Below, piece after piece: positions 35,459 through 44,402 of a stretch of DNA of 64,000 bases. Below the pieces are notes generated by a model that did no database searches, was not told where the DNA came from, and was given only the letters and a program-made list of their open reading frames with translations. Every line of letters begins with the position of its first letter. The first letter of the stretch is position 1. Source of the stretch: Rhizobiaceae bacterium (GTDB lineage Bacteria; Pseudomonadota; Alphaproteobacteria; Rhizobiales; Rhizobiaceae); contig JACVCH010000022.1 in the NCBI GenBank assembly GCA_016742175.1, forward strand, positions 1 through 64,000, written 5' to 3'. The translations under genes were made by a program, and so were the position numbers.

Positions 35459-36394
35459 ATGTTGCCGAAATCCTTCGATGGCCGGCTCAAGCTGCCGGCC
35501 ATCGCCGCACCGATGTTCCTGACCTCCGGACCCGATCTCGTCGTCGAGACCTGCCGGGCGGGCGTGATCGGGACGTTCCCGGCACTCAACCAGCGTTCCA
35601 GCGACGGCTATGCCGCATGGCTGGACGACATCGCCGAACGGCTCGACGAAGCGAATGCTGCGCCCTTCGGCATCAACCTGATCGTCCACCGCTCCAACCC
35701 GCGCCTGATGGCGGACATCGAGATCACCGTGAAGCACAAGGTGCCGATCGTGATCACATCGCTCGGCGCGGTGCGCGATGTAGTGGATGCCGTCCACTCA
35801 TATGGCGGGCTGGTGTTCCACGACGTCATCAACCGCCGCCACGCCGAAAAGGCGGCCGAAGCCGGCGTCGACGGCATCATCGCGGTGGCGGCGGGCGCGG
35901 GCGGCCATGCCGGCACGATCAGCCCCTTCGCGCTGGTCTCCGAAATCCGCGAATTCTTTGCAGGCACCATCATCCTGTCGGGCGCGATCTCGACCGGGGC
36001 GCAGATCGCGGCGGCGCGGATGATGGGCGCGGACCTCGCCTATCTCGGCACCCGCTTCATCGCCACCGAGGAAGCGCTGGTGGACGAGGCCTACAAGGAG
36101 ATGATCGTCGCCGCGCGCGCGGCCGACATTCTCTACACGCCGAACATATCCGGCGTTCACGCCAATTTCCTGCGCCCCTCGATCGTCAGGGCAGGGCTCG
36201 ACCCCGACAATCTGCCGAACCATGGCAAGCTCGATCTGGAAAGCGAAGCGAAAGCCTGGAAGACGGTCTGGTCGGCCGGCCAGGGCGCGGGCGCGGTGCG
36301 CGACATTCCGCCGGCCGCCGAACTCTGCGCCCGGCTGATCGCGGAGTATCGCGACGCCATCGCGGCGATCGCGAAGGACCGGTTCGCAACCTGA
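35459..36394 (+). CDS. Nitronate monooxygenase (2-nitropropane dioxygenase family)
   Basis: A 311-residue FMN TIM barrel that would oxidise nitronates to carbonyls and nitrite. LKLPAIAAPMFLTSGPDLVVETCRAGVIGTFPALN is the standard N-terminal FMN-binding region. The catalytic His is in AAGAGGHAG, and the phosphate-binding part is ILSGAISTGAQIAAARMMGADLAYLGTRF. ATG 35459 was chosen because the conserved barrel begins eight residues later; GGAGG lies 12 nt upstream. It stands alone, and its stop is 1 bp from the stop of the convergent MmgE/PrpD gene. Confidence 0.92.
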   Translation: MLPKSFDGRLKLPAIAAPMFLTSGPDLVVETCRAGVIGTFPALNQRSSDGYAAWLDDIAERLDEANAAPFGINLIVHRSNPRLMADIEITVKHKVPIVITSLGAVRDVVDAVHSYGGLVFHDVINRRHAEKAAEAGVDGIIAVAAGAGGHAGTISPFALVSEIREFFAGTIILSGAISTGAQIAAARMMGADLAYLGTRFIATEEALVDEAYKEMIVAARAADILYTPNISGVHANFLRPSIVRAGLDPDNLPNHGKLDLESEAKAWKTVWSAGQGAGAVRDIPPAAELCARLIAEYRDAIAAIAKDRFAT

Positions 36395-36395
36395 G

Positions 36396-37694
36396 TCAGA
36401 TGCGCGAGAACACCTGCGAGAAGGTCGAGACCGGCGCATTGCGGTTCGCAAGGGCGTAAATCTCGTCGATCATGCCGCGCGCGGCGGAATCGTCGAAACC
36501 GGCAAGGCCGAAAAGCTCGACCGCCTTGGCGGTGAGTTCTGTGCGGTCGAGCGGGTTTTCGGGATCGCCCTTGCAGGCTTCGCAGCGCTCTTCGAACCAT
36601 TGGTCGCCGACCCGCGCCTTGACGCTCGCGCCCCACGCGCCGGGATAGGCCGCCTCGATCGCTGGATCGACCGAAACGGTCGTGACGGCGCAGAGGCCGC
36701 GGGTGGCGTCGCGATGGTCGCCGTCGAAGGAGGAGGTGGTGATCGCGCCTGTGCGGATCGCCTCGGCGGCGCAGTGCTGGAGCGAGAACTTCGCGCCGAA
36801 CGGATCGGCCGGCTCCGGCCGGTCGCAGACGTCGAGCGCGGCGCGGTAGGTCTCGACGCGGATTTCGTCGGGCGTCGCACCGTCGAGCCGCGCGTTGAGC
36901 GCCAGCGCGGCGTCGATCGCCGGGTGGGTGTGGCGGCAGCACGGCCAGGGCTTGATCGAGGTTTCGAGGAGCGCCCACGGTGCGTCCGGATCGGCGAGGA
37001 CGGCCTCGGGAACCGGGTCCTTGCAGAAGGCGGCGAAGAACCCCTTCTCGCCCTCGAGGATCGTGTCGGCGCCGGTAAAGCCCTCGCGCGCCAACAGCGC
37101 GGCGATGACGCCCGCTTCGGCCGCGCGCGCGGTGTGGAGATGCTTGCTCATCGCGCCTGCCGACAGGAACTCCCAGACCCCGCCCGACTGCGCCCCCGCA
37201 TTGCCGAGCGCCCAGACGGCCCGGTCCTCGTCGAGGCCGGCGAGATGCGCGGCGGCCATGGCCGCGCCGAACGTGCCGCAGGTCGCCGTGTTGTGCCAGA
37301 CCCGGTAATGCGCCTTGCCGACGGCGTTGCCGACCCGGCAGCAGGCCTCGTAGCCGTGCAGCACCGCGACGAGGAACTCGCGCCCGCTCGCCTGCAGCGT
37401 CTCGGCGAGCGCGGCGGCGGCCGGAACCACGACCGTTCCCGGATGGGTGACCGAAGTGCGGTGAAGATCGTCGAGTTCGAGGATGTGCGCGAGCCCGCCG
37501 AAATAGAAGGCGCGGCGGCCGGCATCCGGCGTCGACCAGGAGGACAGCGTCGCGATCGCGCGGGCCGGGACCGTGTCCTTCGCCGCCAGCGCGGAACCGA
37601 GCGTGTCGACCACGAACCCGGCGGCGCGTTCGAGGTCGGCGTCGGTGACGGGCTTGCTGCGGATCAGCCGGACGAGTTCGCGGGTCAGCGTCAT
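36396..37694 (-). CDS. MmgE/PrpD family protein
   Basis: A 432-residue member of the MmgE/PrpD family, which contains 2-methylcitrate dehydratase and cis-aconitate decarboxylase. Characteristic parts are the helical N-terminal domain with GLAHILELDDLHRTSVTHPGTVVVPAALA-like spacing, YEACCRVGNA, and SIKPWPCCRHTHPAIDAAL. No methylcitrate synthase or isocitrate-lyase-type gene is near, so it is unlikely to serve propionate breakdown. It leads into, by 3 bp, the MaoC-like dehydratase region on the same strand (37698) and may be in one operon with the SDR and aldehyde dehydrogenase upstream. The exact reaction is unknown. Confidence 0.9.
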   Translation of the reverse strand: MTLTRELVRLIRSKPVTDADLERAAGFVVDTLGSALAAKDTVPARAIATLSSWSTPDAGRRAFYFGGLAHILELDDLHRTSVTHPGTVVVPAAAALAETLQASGREFLVAVLHGYEACCRVGNAVGKAHYRVWHNTATCGTFGAAMAAAHLAGLDEDRAVWALGNAGAQSGGVWEFLSAGAMSKHLHTARAAEAGVIAALLAREGFTGADTILEGEKGFFAAFCKDPVPEAVLADPDAPWALLETSIKPWPCCRHTHPAIDAALALNARLDGATPDEIRVETYRAALDVCDRPEPADPFGAKFSLQHCAAEAIRTGAITTSSFDGDHRDATRGLCAVTTVSVDPAIEAAYPGAWGASVKARVGDQWFEERCEACKGDPENPLDRTELTAKAVELFGLAGFDDSAARGMIDEIYALANRNAPVSTFSQVFSRI

Positions 37695-37697
37695 GGG

Positions 37698-38531
37698 TCA
37701 GAATTCCGTCGTCGAGAGCATGATGAGGCGATCGTCGTCGGTGCGGGCCTCGAGCGCAGTGCCGCCCTCGCCCGCCACTTCGACGAGGCGGATGGCGGTG
37801 CCGCAGAAGACGGGCGACATCGCCCGGAAGGAGAAGGCGACGGGTCGCCTGCCGGTCAGCGTCCGCGCCCTTTCGAAGAGCAGCATGGCGACCAGCGGCC
37901 CGTGGACGATGAGCCCCGGATAGTGCTCGACGCCGGTCACGTAGGGATGGTCGTAATGGATGCGGTGGCCGTTATAGGTGAGCGCGGAAAACCGGAACAG
38001 CGCCACCTCGTCGGGCTTCACGGTCACCTCCGAAAGGATGGGCCTGTCGGAGCACGGGGCAAGCGGCTTCGGCGCGGCCGGGTCCTCCGCCTCGCGATAG
38101 ACGATGTCGTGTTCCTCGGTCGTCGCGACATCGCCGCCCTGCGTGATCTCGTGCCGCACCGTGACGAAGGCGAGCGGGCCGGACCGGCCCTGCTTCTCCG
38201 TCGCCGACACGATGGTCGTCCGCTTCTGCGCCGGCGCTCCGAAGGCGAGATCGCCGGGAAAGGTCAGCCGGCCGCCGGCATACATGCGCCGCGGCAGCGG
38301 GATCGGCGGCAGGAAATCGCCCCTGGCGGCGTGGCCGTCCGGTCCCGTCGCCTCGCGCTCCGTCGCTTCGAGGAAATGGAACCAGTGCCAGAGCGGCGGC
38401 AGGGTCTTGTCGCCTGCGGCAAAGGCGCTGGACCAGTCGCCGAGCATCGCGGCCGCCCGGATCGCGGGCGAGCGCACGATGTCGTCGGTGACGGTCTTCG
38501 TCCTGCCGACCCAGTCGCCGAACTGCGTCAT
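37698..38531 (-). CDS. MaoC-like/FAS1-type acyl-CoA hydratase (mesaconyl-C4-CoA hydratase-like)
   Basis: A 277-residue double hot-dog-fold protein. The N-terminal half (to about 150) matches FAS1-like dehydratase N-domains, with a WHWFHFLE aromatic patch and LPPIPLPRRMYAGG. The C-terminal half carries FSALTYNGHRIHYDHPYVTGVEHYPGLIVHGP-type hydratase motifs, with the catalytic region N-x2-R-I-H-Y-D. This architecture is shared with mesaconyl-C4-CoA and itaconyl-CoA hydratases. It sits between the MmgE/PrpD gene (3 bp away) and the SDR gene (27 bp). A dicarboxylic acyl-CoA substrate is plausible. Confidence 0.82.
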   Translation of the reverse strand: MTQFGDWVGRTKTVTDDIVRSPAIRAAAMLGDWSSAFAAGDKTLPPLWHWFHFLEATEREATGPDGHAARGDFLPPIPLPRRMYAGGRLTFPGDLAFGAPAQKRTTIVSATEKQGRSGPLAFVTVRHEITQGGDVATTEEHDIVYREAEDPAAPKPLAPCSDRPILSEVTVKPDEVALFRFSALTYNGHRIHYDHPYVTGVEHYPGLIVHGPLVAMLLFERARTLTGRRPVAFSFRAMSPVFCGTAIRLVEVAGEGGTALEARTDDDRLIMLSTTEF

Positions 38532-38558
38532 CGTCGAACCTCCCTGCGGCCGCTGCGG

Positions 38559-39305
38559 TCAGATCGTGCGGCCGCCATCCACTTCGAGAATGACGCCGGT
38601 GATGAACTCCGCCTCGTCTGATGCGAGGTAAAGACACGCATTGGCGATGTCCTTCGGCGTCGACATGCGCCCGAGCGGGATGGTGGAAACGAATTTCGCG
38701 CGGTTTTCCGGCGTGTCCTCGACGCCCATGAAGGCGGACAAAAGCCCCGTCGCGCCCATGACCGGGGCGATGCAGTTGACGCGGATCTTGTCGGGCGCAA
38801 GCTCGACCGCCATCGAGCGCGACAGGAGGTTCACCGCGCCCTTTGTCGAATTGTACCAGGTCAGGCCCGGACGCGGGCGGATGCCGGCGGTCGAACCGAC
38901 ATTGATCACCACGCCGCCGCCCTGCGCCCGCATCACCGGCACGACGGCGTTGGTCATATGGAAGATCGACTTGACGTTGATCGCGTAGACCTTGTCGAAC
39001 TCGTCCTCGGTGACTTCGAGCATCGGCTTGTTGCGATGCGTCCAGCCGGCATTGTTGACGACGATGTCGAGGCGACCATCCTGCGTTGCCGCCTCGACGG
39101 CGCGTGCGATATCCGCCGCCTTCGTCACGTCGCCTCCGACCGCGATCGCGCCGTTGCCGCAGGCCTGCGCCTGCGTCTTCGCCCCGTCCTCGTTCAGATC
39201 CATGATCGTGACGCGGGCGCCCTCGCGCGCGAAGGTCGCCGCGATTTCCGCTCCGAAGCCCGAAGCCCCGCCCGTCACCAGTGCCGTCTTTCCCTGCAAC
39301 CGCAT
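38559..39305 (-). CDS. SDR-family dehydrogenase
   Basis: A 248-residue classical SDR with TGGASGFG, NNAG, the catalytic Ser in NVGSTAG, YNSTK and the C-terminal GVILEVDGG. I chose ATG 39305; the upstream TTG at 39311 is in frame but unlikely. It is in the same orientation as the MmgE/PrpD and MaoC-like genes and precedes them, so it is probably co-transcribed. The substrate is unknown. Family confidence is high. Confidence 0.92.
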   Translation of the reverse strand: MRLQGKTALVTGGASGFGAEIAATFAREGARVTIMDLNEDGAKTQAQACGNGAIAVGGDVTKAADIARAVEAATQDGRLDIVVNNAGWTHRNKPMLEVTEDEFDKVYAINVKSIFHMTNAVVPVMRAQGGGVVINVGSTAGIRPRPGLTWYNSTKGAVNLLSRSMAVELAPDKIRVNCIAPVMGATGLLSAFMGVEDTPENRAKFVSTIPLGRMSTPKDIANACLYLASDEAEFITGVILEVDGGRTI

Positions 39306-39375
39306 GTTCAACTCTTCTCTTCCCTTGAAAAATAGCTGGGGAAGCGGCGCGTCGGCCGCTCACGAAACGGATCGT

Positions 39376-40854
39376 TCAGTCGTGCTTGACGACGATGGTC
39401 TTGACGACCGAGAGGTCCTTCAGCGCCTCGAAGCCCTTCTCGCGGCCATGGCCGGACTTCTTCATGCCGCCGAACGGCAGCTCGATGCCGCCGCCGGCGC
39501 CATAGGCGTTGACATAGACCTGCCCTGCCCGGACCTTGCGCGCGACGCGGGTCGCGCGGCCGGCATTCTGGGTCCAGACGCCCGCGACGAGCCCATAGTC
39601 CGTGCCGTTGGCGAGCGCCACCCCGTCCGCCTCGTCCTCGAACGGGATGACGGAGAGCACCGGCCCGAACACCTCGTCGAGCGCCAGCGCGTTGTCGCGC
39701 GGCACGCGGCCGAACATCTTCGGCGCCACATAGTAGCCGGCTTCCGGCACGCCGTCGGCGATGCTGCCTTCCGCGATCAGTTCGATCCCGTCATGTCCGG
39801 CATTGCCGCAGAACCGCTCGACGCGGCGCTTCTGGCCGGGATTGATCACCGGGCCGAGGTCGAGATCCATGTCCGGCGTGCCGGCGGTGAGCTTGGCGAA
39901 CCGCTCGGCGACCGCGCCGACGATACGCTCATAGCCCGATTTCTCGACCAGGAGCCGCGATCCGGCCGAGCAGGTCTGGCCGGCATTCTGGACGATGGCG
40001 TTGACGAGCGAGGGCAGCGCCGCGTCGAGATCGACGTCCGCGAAGACCACTTGCGGCGACTTGCCGCCGAGCTCGAGCGTGCAGCCGATATGGTTCTTTG
40101 CCGCCGCGATCTGGACCATCGTGCCGACTTCCGGGCTGCCCGTGAAGGACAGGAAATCGAAGCCAGGATGGGCGGTCAGTGCCGCGCCGGCTTCCTCGCC
40201 GCGACCCGGCACGATGTTGATCGCGCCTTCCGGGAAGCCCACTTCGGCGGCAAGTTCGGCCAGCCGCAGCGGCGTCAGGCAGGCGTCCTCGGCCGGCTTC
40301 ATCACCGTCGCATTGCCGACGGCGAGCGCGGGTCCGAGCGTGCGGCCGAACATCTGCGCGGGATAGTTCCACGGAATGATCTGCCCGGTGACGCCGTGCG
40401 GCACGCGCTCGGTCAGCGCCAGATAGCCGTTGAGGAACGGGATCGTGTCGCCGTGCAGCTTGTCGGCCGCGCCGCCGTAGAACTCGAAATAGCGGGCGCA
40501 GGCGACGATGTCGGCGCGGGCCTGCTTCAACGGCTTGCCGCAATCGAGCGCCTCGAGCCGCGTCAGTTCGTCGGCATGGTCCTCGATCGCGCGCGACAGC
40601 TTCAGGAGCAGCCGGCCGCGCTCGACGGCGGTGAGCCGGCCCCAGGCGCCGTCCTCGAAAGCCCGGCGCGCGGCCTTGTACGCCCGGTCGACGTCGCCCG
40701 CGCTGCCGGCCGCGATGCGCGCGACGACGGCGCCGGTGGCCGGCGCATAAACGTCGACTGTGTCGCCGGTTTCATTGGCATGCCACGCGTTGTCGACGAA
40801 GATGCCCTTGGCTTCCATGATCTGGCCGGCGGTGGGTTTGGATTGGATGTTCAT
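39376..40854 (-). CDS. NAD(P)-dependent aldehyde dehydrogenase
   Basis: A 492-residue aldehyde dehydrogenase. It shows Asn163 in PWNYP, the cofactor loop FTGSPEVG near 238-245, the general base Glu261 in LELGGKSPQ, and the catalytic Cys295 in QNAGQTCSAG. Length is standard for the betaine/aminoaldehyde type of the family. ATG 40854 has GGAGG 10 nt upstream. It lies 70 bp before the SDR gene and likely heads the SDR/MaoC-like/PrpD unit. The physiological aldehyde is unknown. Confidence 0.93.
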   Translation of the reverse strand: MNIQSKPTAGQIMEAKGIFVDNAWHANETGDTVDVYAPATGAVVARIAAGSAGDVDRAYKAARRAFEDGAWGRLTAVERGRLLLKLSRAIEDHADELTRLEALDCGKPLKQARADIVACARYFEFYGGAADKLHGDTIPFLNGYLALTERVPHGVTGQIIPWNYPAQMFGRTLGPALAVGNATVMKPAEDACLTPLRLAELAAEVGFPEGAINIVPGRGEEAGAALTAHPGFDFLSFTGSPEVGTMVQIAAAKNHIGCTLELGGKSPQVVFADVDLDAALPSLVNAIVQNAGQTCSAGSRLLVEKSGYERIVGAVAERFAKLTAGTPDMDLDLGPVINPGQKRRVERFCGNAGHDGIELIAEGSIADGVPEAGYYVAPKMFGRVPRDNALALDEVFGPVLSVIPFEDEADGVALANGTDYGLVAGVWTQNAGRATRVARKVRAGQVYVNAYGAGGGIELPFGGMKKSGHGREKGFEALKDLSVVKTIVVKHD

Positions 40855-40957
40855 CGGTGAACGGCCTCCACGAGTTCGGACTGCTGGCGTCGGCATAAAG
40901 GCTGGCGACCACCGGGGCTAGACCCTGGAACGGGTCGTCGAATGGCACAAGCCTCGC

Positions 40958-43045
40958 CTAGCGCCACATCCCGCGCATCCGTGCCTTCAGGTCGCGCTCG
41001 ATGGCCGGCGGGCCGCTGCGCGCATAGCCGTTGGCGGCGACGGCCTTCGGCCAGTGCGTCCGCTCGAACTGGCCGAGAATATGCTCGGGAATGAAGCGGC
41101 TGCGCGCGGCATAGACATGCCGGTCGCCGCCGCGCGCCTGGCCATGCGTGTAGAAGCGCTGCGGCGTGACGAGATGGAGGCTGTCCTTCGCCCGCGTCAT
41201 GCCGACATAGAGGAGCCGCCGCTCCTCCTCGATTTCCGGCGTCGAGCCGGTGGCAAGGTCGGACGGCAGGCAGCCGTCGACGACGTTCAACATCAGGACG
41301 TTCTTCCACTCCTGGCCCTTGGCGGAATGGATCGTCGAGAGGATCAAATAGTCCTCGTCCTTCAGCGGCACGCCGGATTCGTCGCTGGTGGCTGAGGGCG
41401 GATCGAGCGTCAAATCGGTCAGGAAGCGCTCGCGCGAAGGATAGCCGGCGGCGATCTGCTCGAGCTGGATCAGGTCGGCGCGCCGCGTCGTGGCGTCCTC
41501 ATGCAGCCGGCCGAGATGCGGCTCGTACCAGAGGCGGGCTGCTTCGAGAGCGCCCGGCCACGGCGCGTGCGAACCGCGCAACTGCGCGTAGAGCGCCACG
41601 AAGCCCGGCCAGTCCTCGGCTGCCCGCTTCGGCGGCGCGAATGCCTTGAGGCCGATGACGGGATCGAGGGCGGATTGCATCGCGCGCATCGCCTGGTCGG
41701 CCGTCGTCGGCCCGATGCCCTGCATCAGTTGCAGCACCCGAAACCCGGCGACCCGGTCGCCCGGATTCTCGGCCAGCCGCAGCACCGCCAGCACATCCTT
41801 GACATGCGCGGCATCGAGGAATTTCAGCCCGCCGAACTTCACGAACGGGATGTTGCGCCGGGTCAGCTCGATCTCGAGCGGGCCGGAATGGTGCGAGGTG
41901 CGGAAGAGCACCGCCTGTTCCTTGAGCGCCGTCCCCTCCTCGCGCGCGGCCAGCAAGGCCTCGCAGACATAATTCGCCTGCTCGTTTTCGTCGCGCACGG
42001 TGACGATGAACGGCTTTTCGTGCCCGGCGCGGTCGGACCACAGATTCTTGGTGAAACGCTCACGCGCCTCGCCAATCACCGCATTGGCGGCATCGAGGAT
42101 GGGACGCGTCGAGCGGTAGTTGCGCTCCAGCGTGACCACGCGCGCCGGCGGCGTGAAACCGGCCGGAAAATCGAGGATGTTGCGGACTTCGGCGGCCCTG
42201 AAGGAATAGATCGACTGCGCGTCGTCGCCGACGACGGTCAACCCGGCGCCATCCGGCTTCAGCCCCTTGAGGATCGCGGCCTGCAAGCGATTCGTATCCT
42301 GATATTCGTCGACGAGGACGTGATCGAACCGGCTGGAAAGATCGGCAGCAAGCTCCGGATCGGCAACGAGTTCGGCGAGGTAGAGCAGGAGATCGTCATA
42401 GTCGAGGACGTTGCCGTTCTGCTTCGCCTCGACATAGCCGGCAAATAGCGCCTTCAGCTCTTCTTCCCACGCGACGCACCAGGGAAACGTCTCGCCGAGC
42501 ACGGCGCCGAGTTCGGCCTGCGCGTTGACCGCGCGCGAATAGATCGCAAGGCAGGTCGACTTCGCCGGGAAACGGCTTTCGGTCTGCGAGAAGCCCATCT
42601 CGTGGCGGACGAGATTGATGAGGTCGGCGGAATCCTCGCGGTCGTGGATGGTGAAGGCCGGATCGAGCCCGATCTGGGGTGCATAGTCCCTCAGGAGCCG
42701 CGCGCCGATCGAGTGGAAGGTTCCGGCCCAGGTCAGTCCGTCGGTCAGGACCTGCGCCTTGGCGCCCAGCACCTCGCCCGCAATGCGCTCGACGCGGCGC
42801 GTCATCTCATTGGCGGCGCGGCGCGAGAAGGTCATCAGCAGGATGCGGCGCGGGTCAGCGCCTTTGACGATCAGGTGCGCGACGCGGTGGGCCAGCGTGT
42901 TGGTCTTGCCCGAACCGGCGCCGGCAATGACCAGCAGCGGCCCATTCGCGCCGCCGTTGCCATGCAGAACGGCGGCGCGCTGCGCCTCATTGAGACGCGC
43001 CAGATATGCGGGCTCGGTAGCCGAATCACGGACGATCATGTTCAT
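40958..43045 (-). CDS. ATP-dependent DNA helicase, UvrD/PcrA/Rep type
   Basis: A 695-residue superfamily 1A helicase. Motif I AGAGSGKT is at residues 41-48, motif II VLVDEYQDTN, motif III GDDAQSIYSFRAAE, motif V LSTIHSAKGQEWKNVLML and motif VI RRLLYVGMTRAKD. The C-terminus ends soon after motif VI, so it is slightly shorter than E. coli UvrD and lacks a long C-terminal tail. It would unwind DNA in repair or replication restart. It stands alone, with 51 bp to the acyl-CoA dehydrogenase stop and 103 bp to the aldehyde dehydrogenase start. Whether it is the main uvrD or a paralogue is unclear. Confidence 0.93.
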   Translation of the reverse strand: MNMIVRDSATEPAYLARLNEAQRAAVLHGNGGANGPLLVIAGAGSGKTNTLAHRVAHLIVKGADPRRILLMTFSRRAANEMTRRVERIAGEVLGAKAQVLTDGLTWAGTFHSIGARLLRDYAPQIGLDPAFTIHDREDSADLINLVRHEMGFSQTESRFPAKSTCLAIYSRAVNAQAELGAVLGETFPWCVAWEEELKALFAGYVEAKQNGNVLDYDDLLLYLAELVADPELAADLSSRFDHVLVDEYQDTNRLQAAILKGLKPDGAGLTVVGDDAQSIYSFRAAEVRNILDFPAGFTPPARVVTLERNYRSTRPILDAANAVIGEARERFTKNLWSDRAGHEKPFIVTVRDENEQANYVCEALLAAREEGTALKEQAVLFRTSHHSGPLEIELTRRNIPFVKFGGLKFLDAAHVKDVLAVLRLAENPGDRVAGFRVLQLMQGIGPTTADQAMRAMQSALDPVIGLKAFAPPKRAAEDWPGFVALYAQLRGSHAPWPGALEAARLWYEPHLGRLHEDATTRRADLIQLEQIAAGYPSRERFLTDLTLDPPSATSDESGVPLKDEDYLILSTIHSAKGQEWKNVLMLNVVDGCLPSDLATGSTPEIEEERRLLYVGMTRAKDSLHLVTPQRFYTHGQARGGDRHVYAARSRFIPEHILGQFERTHWPKAVAANGYARSGPPAIERDLKARMRGMWR

Positions 43046-43096
43046 GCGCGCGCATGAAGCATCGTTTCCGCTTTGTTCGCAACGATCGGGTGGCTT

Positions 43097-44227
43097 CTAT
43101 CCGGCCAGAGACCGGGCGATGATGATCTTCTGGATGTCGGACGTGCCCTCGTAGATCTGACAGACGCGCGCGTCGCGATAGATGCGCTCCAGCGGGAAAT
43201 CGGCCATGTAGCCGTAGCCGCCGAAGGTCTGCAGCGCGCCGGAGATGACGCGCTCGGCGGCCTCCGAAGCGAACAGCTTGGCGATTGCCGCCTCGGTCAG
43301 GCACGGTTCACCGGCATCCTTCATGCGCGCGGCGTTCAGCACGAGCTGGCGGCCGGCTTCGATCTGCGTACGCATCTCCGCAAGGCGGAAGGCGACGGCC
43401 TGGTGCTCCATCAGCGTCTTGCCGAAGGAGCGGCGCTCCTTGGCATAGGCCACCGCATGGTCGAACGCGGCCTGCGCCATGCCGACGGACTGCGCCGCAA
43501 TGCCGATGCGCCCCGTCTCGAGGCTCGACAGCGCAATGCGATAGCCCTCGCCCTCCTCGCCGATGCGGTTCTCCGCAGGAATCTCGAGGCTTTCGAAACG
43601 CAGCGAACAGGTGTCGGAACAGCGCTGGCCGAGCTTCTCCTCCACCTTCGCGACGACGTAGCCCGGCGCGTCGGTGGACGTCAGGAAGGCAGTGATTCCG
43701 CCCTTCGAGCCCGCGCCGTCCATGCGGGCGAAGAGGATCGTGTAGCCGCCGATCTTGCCGGAGGTGATGAATTCCTTCGACCCGTCGACGATGTAGCGGT
43801 CGCCTTCCCTGCGCGCCCGCGACTTGAGCGAGCCGGCATCCGAGCCCGCCTCGGCCTCGGTCAGCGCGAAGGCGCCGATGAAGTCGCCGGCCGCTGCGGG
43901 GCGCAGCACGCGCGCCTTCTGCTCGTCATTGCCGTAGCGCTGCAGGATCGCGTTGAACGGCGCGTTGTGGACGCTCATCACGGTCGAGATCGCGCCGTCG
44001 CCGGCGGCGATCTCCATCAGCGCCAGCGCATAGGACACATAATCGGCGCCGACGCCGCCATCAGCCTCCGGCACGGTCATGCCCATGAAGCCCAGCTCGG
44101 CAAGGCCCTTGATCACCTCGGGCTCGATCGTCTTGTCGCGGTCGCGCCGGGCGGCTCCAGGTGCAAGCACCTCGCGCGCGAAAGCGCGTGCGGTGTCACG
44201 GATCATGGTCTGTTCGTCGGTCAGCAT
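43097..44227 (-). CDS. Acyl-CoA dehydrogenase
   Basis: A 376-residue flavoenzyme of the short/branched-chain acyl-CoA dehydrogenase type. It has the FAD/substrate block FALTEAEAGSDAGSLKSRA and the later SLETGRIGIAAQSVGMA, and the catalytic base Glu360 in YEGTSDIQ. I chose ATG 44227 (MLTDEQTMI), giving the usual length. It oxidises a fatty or branched acyl-CoA to the enoyl-CoA. It stands between the helicase and the divergent holA. No ETF or enoyl-CoA hydratase gene is adjacent, so the pathway is not given by context. Confidence 0.93.
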   Translation of the reverse strand: MLTDEQTMIRDTARAFAREVLAPGAARRDRDKTIEPEVIKGLAELGFMGMTVPEADGGVGADYVSYALALMEIAAGDGAISTVMSVHNAPFNAILQRYGNDEQKARVLRPAAAGDFIGAFALTEAEAGSDAGSLKSRARREGDRYIVDGSKEFITSGKIGGYTILFARMDGAGSKGGITAFLTSTDAPGYVVAKVEEKLGQRCSDTCSLRFESLEIPAENRIGEEGEGYRIALSSLETGRIGIAAQSVGMAQAAFDHAVAYAKERRSFGKTLMEHQAVAFRLAEMRTQIEAGRQLVLNAARMKDAGEPCLTEAAIAKLFASEAAERVISGALQTFGGYGYMADFPLERIYRDARVCQIYEGTSDIQKIIIARSLAG

Positions 44228-44402
44228 CGTCGTTTCGCTTTCATTTGCCGGCAAAGATCGGCTTGCCGGGAAGCCAGACACCTGCACGCCCTGCTCAACC
44301 TATTCAAGGGAATGGTCGAAGGGTCAAGCGCCACCGCGCGATCGGCATATTGACAGCAGGCCTGATAATTGGCCCCTAGGGCTCAAGGAGAGCGGAGACG
44401 GC

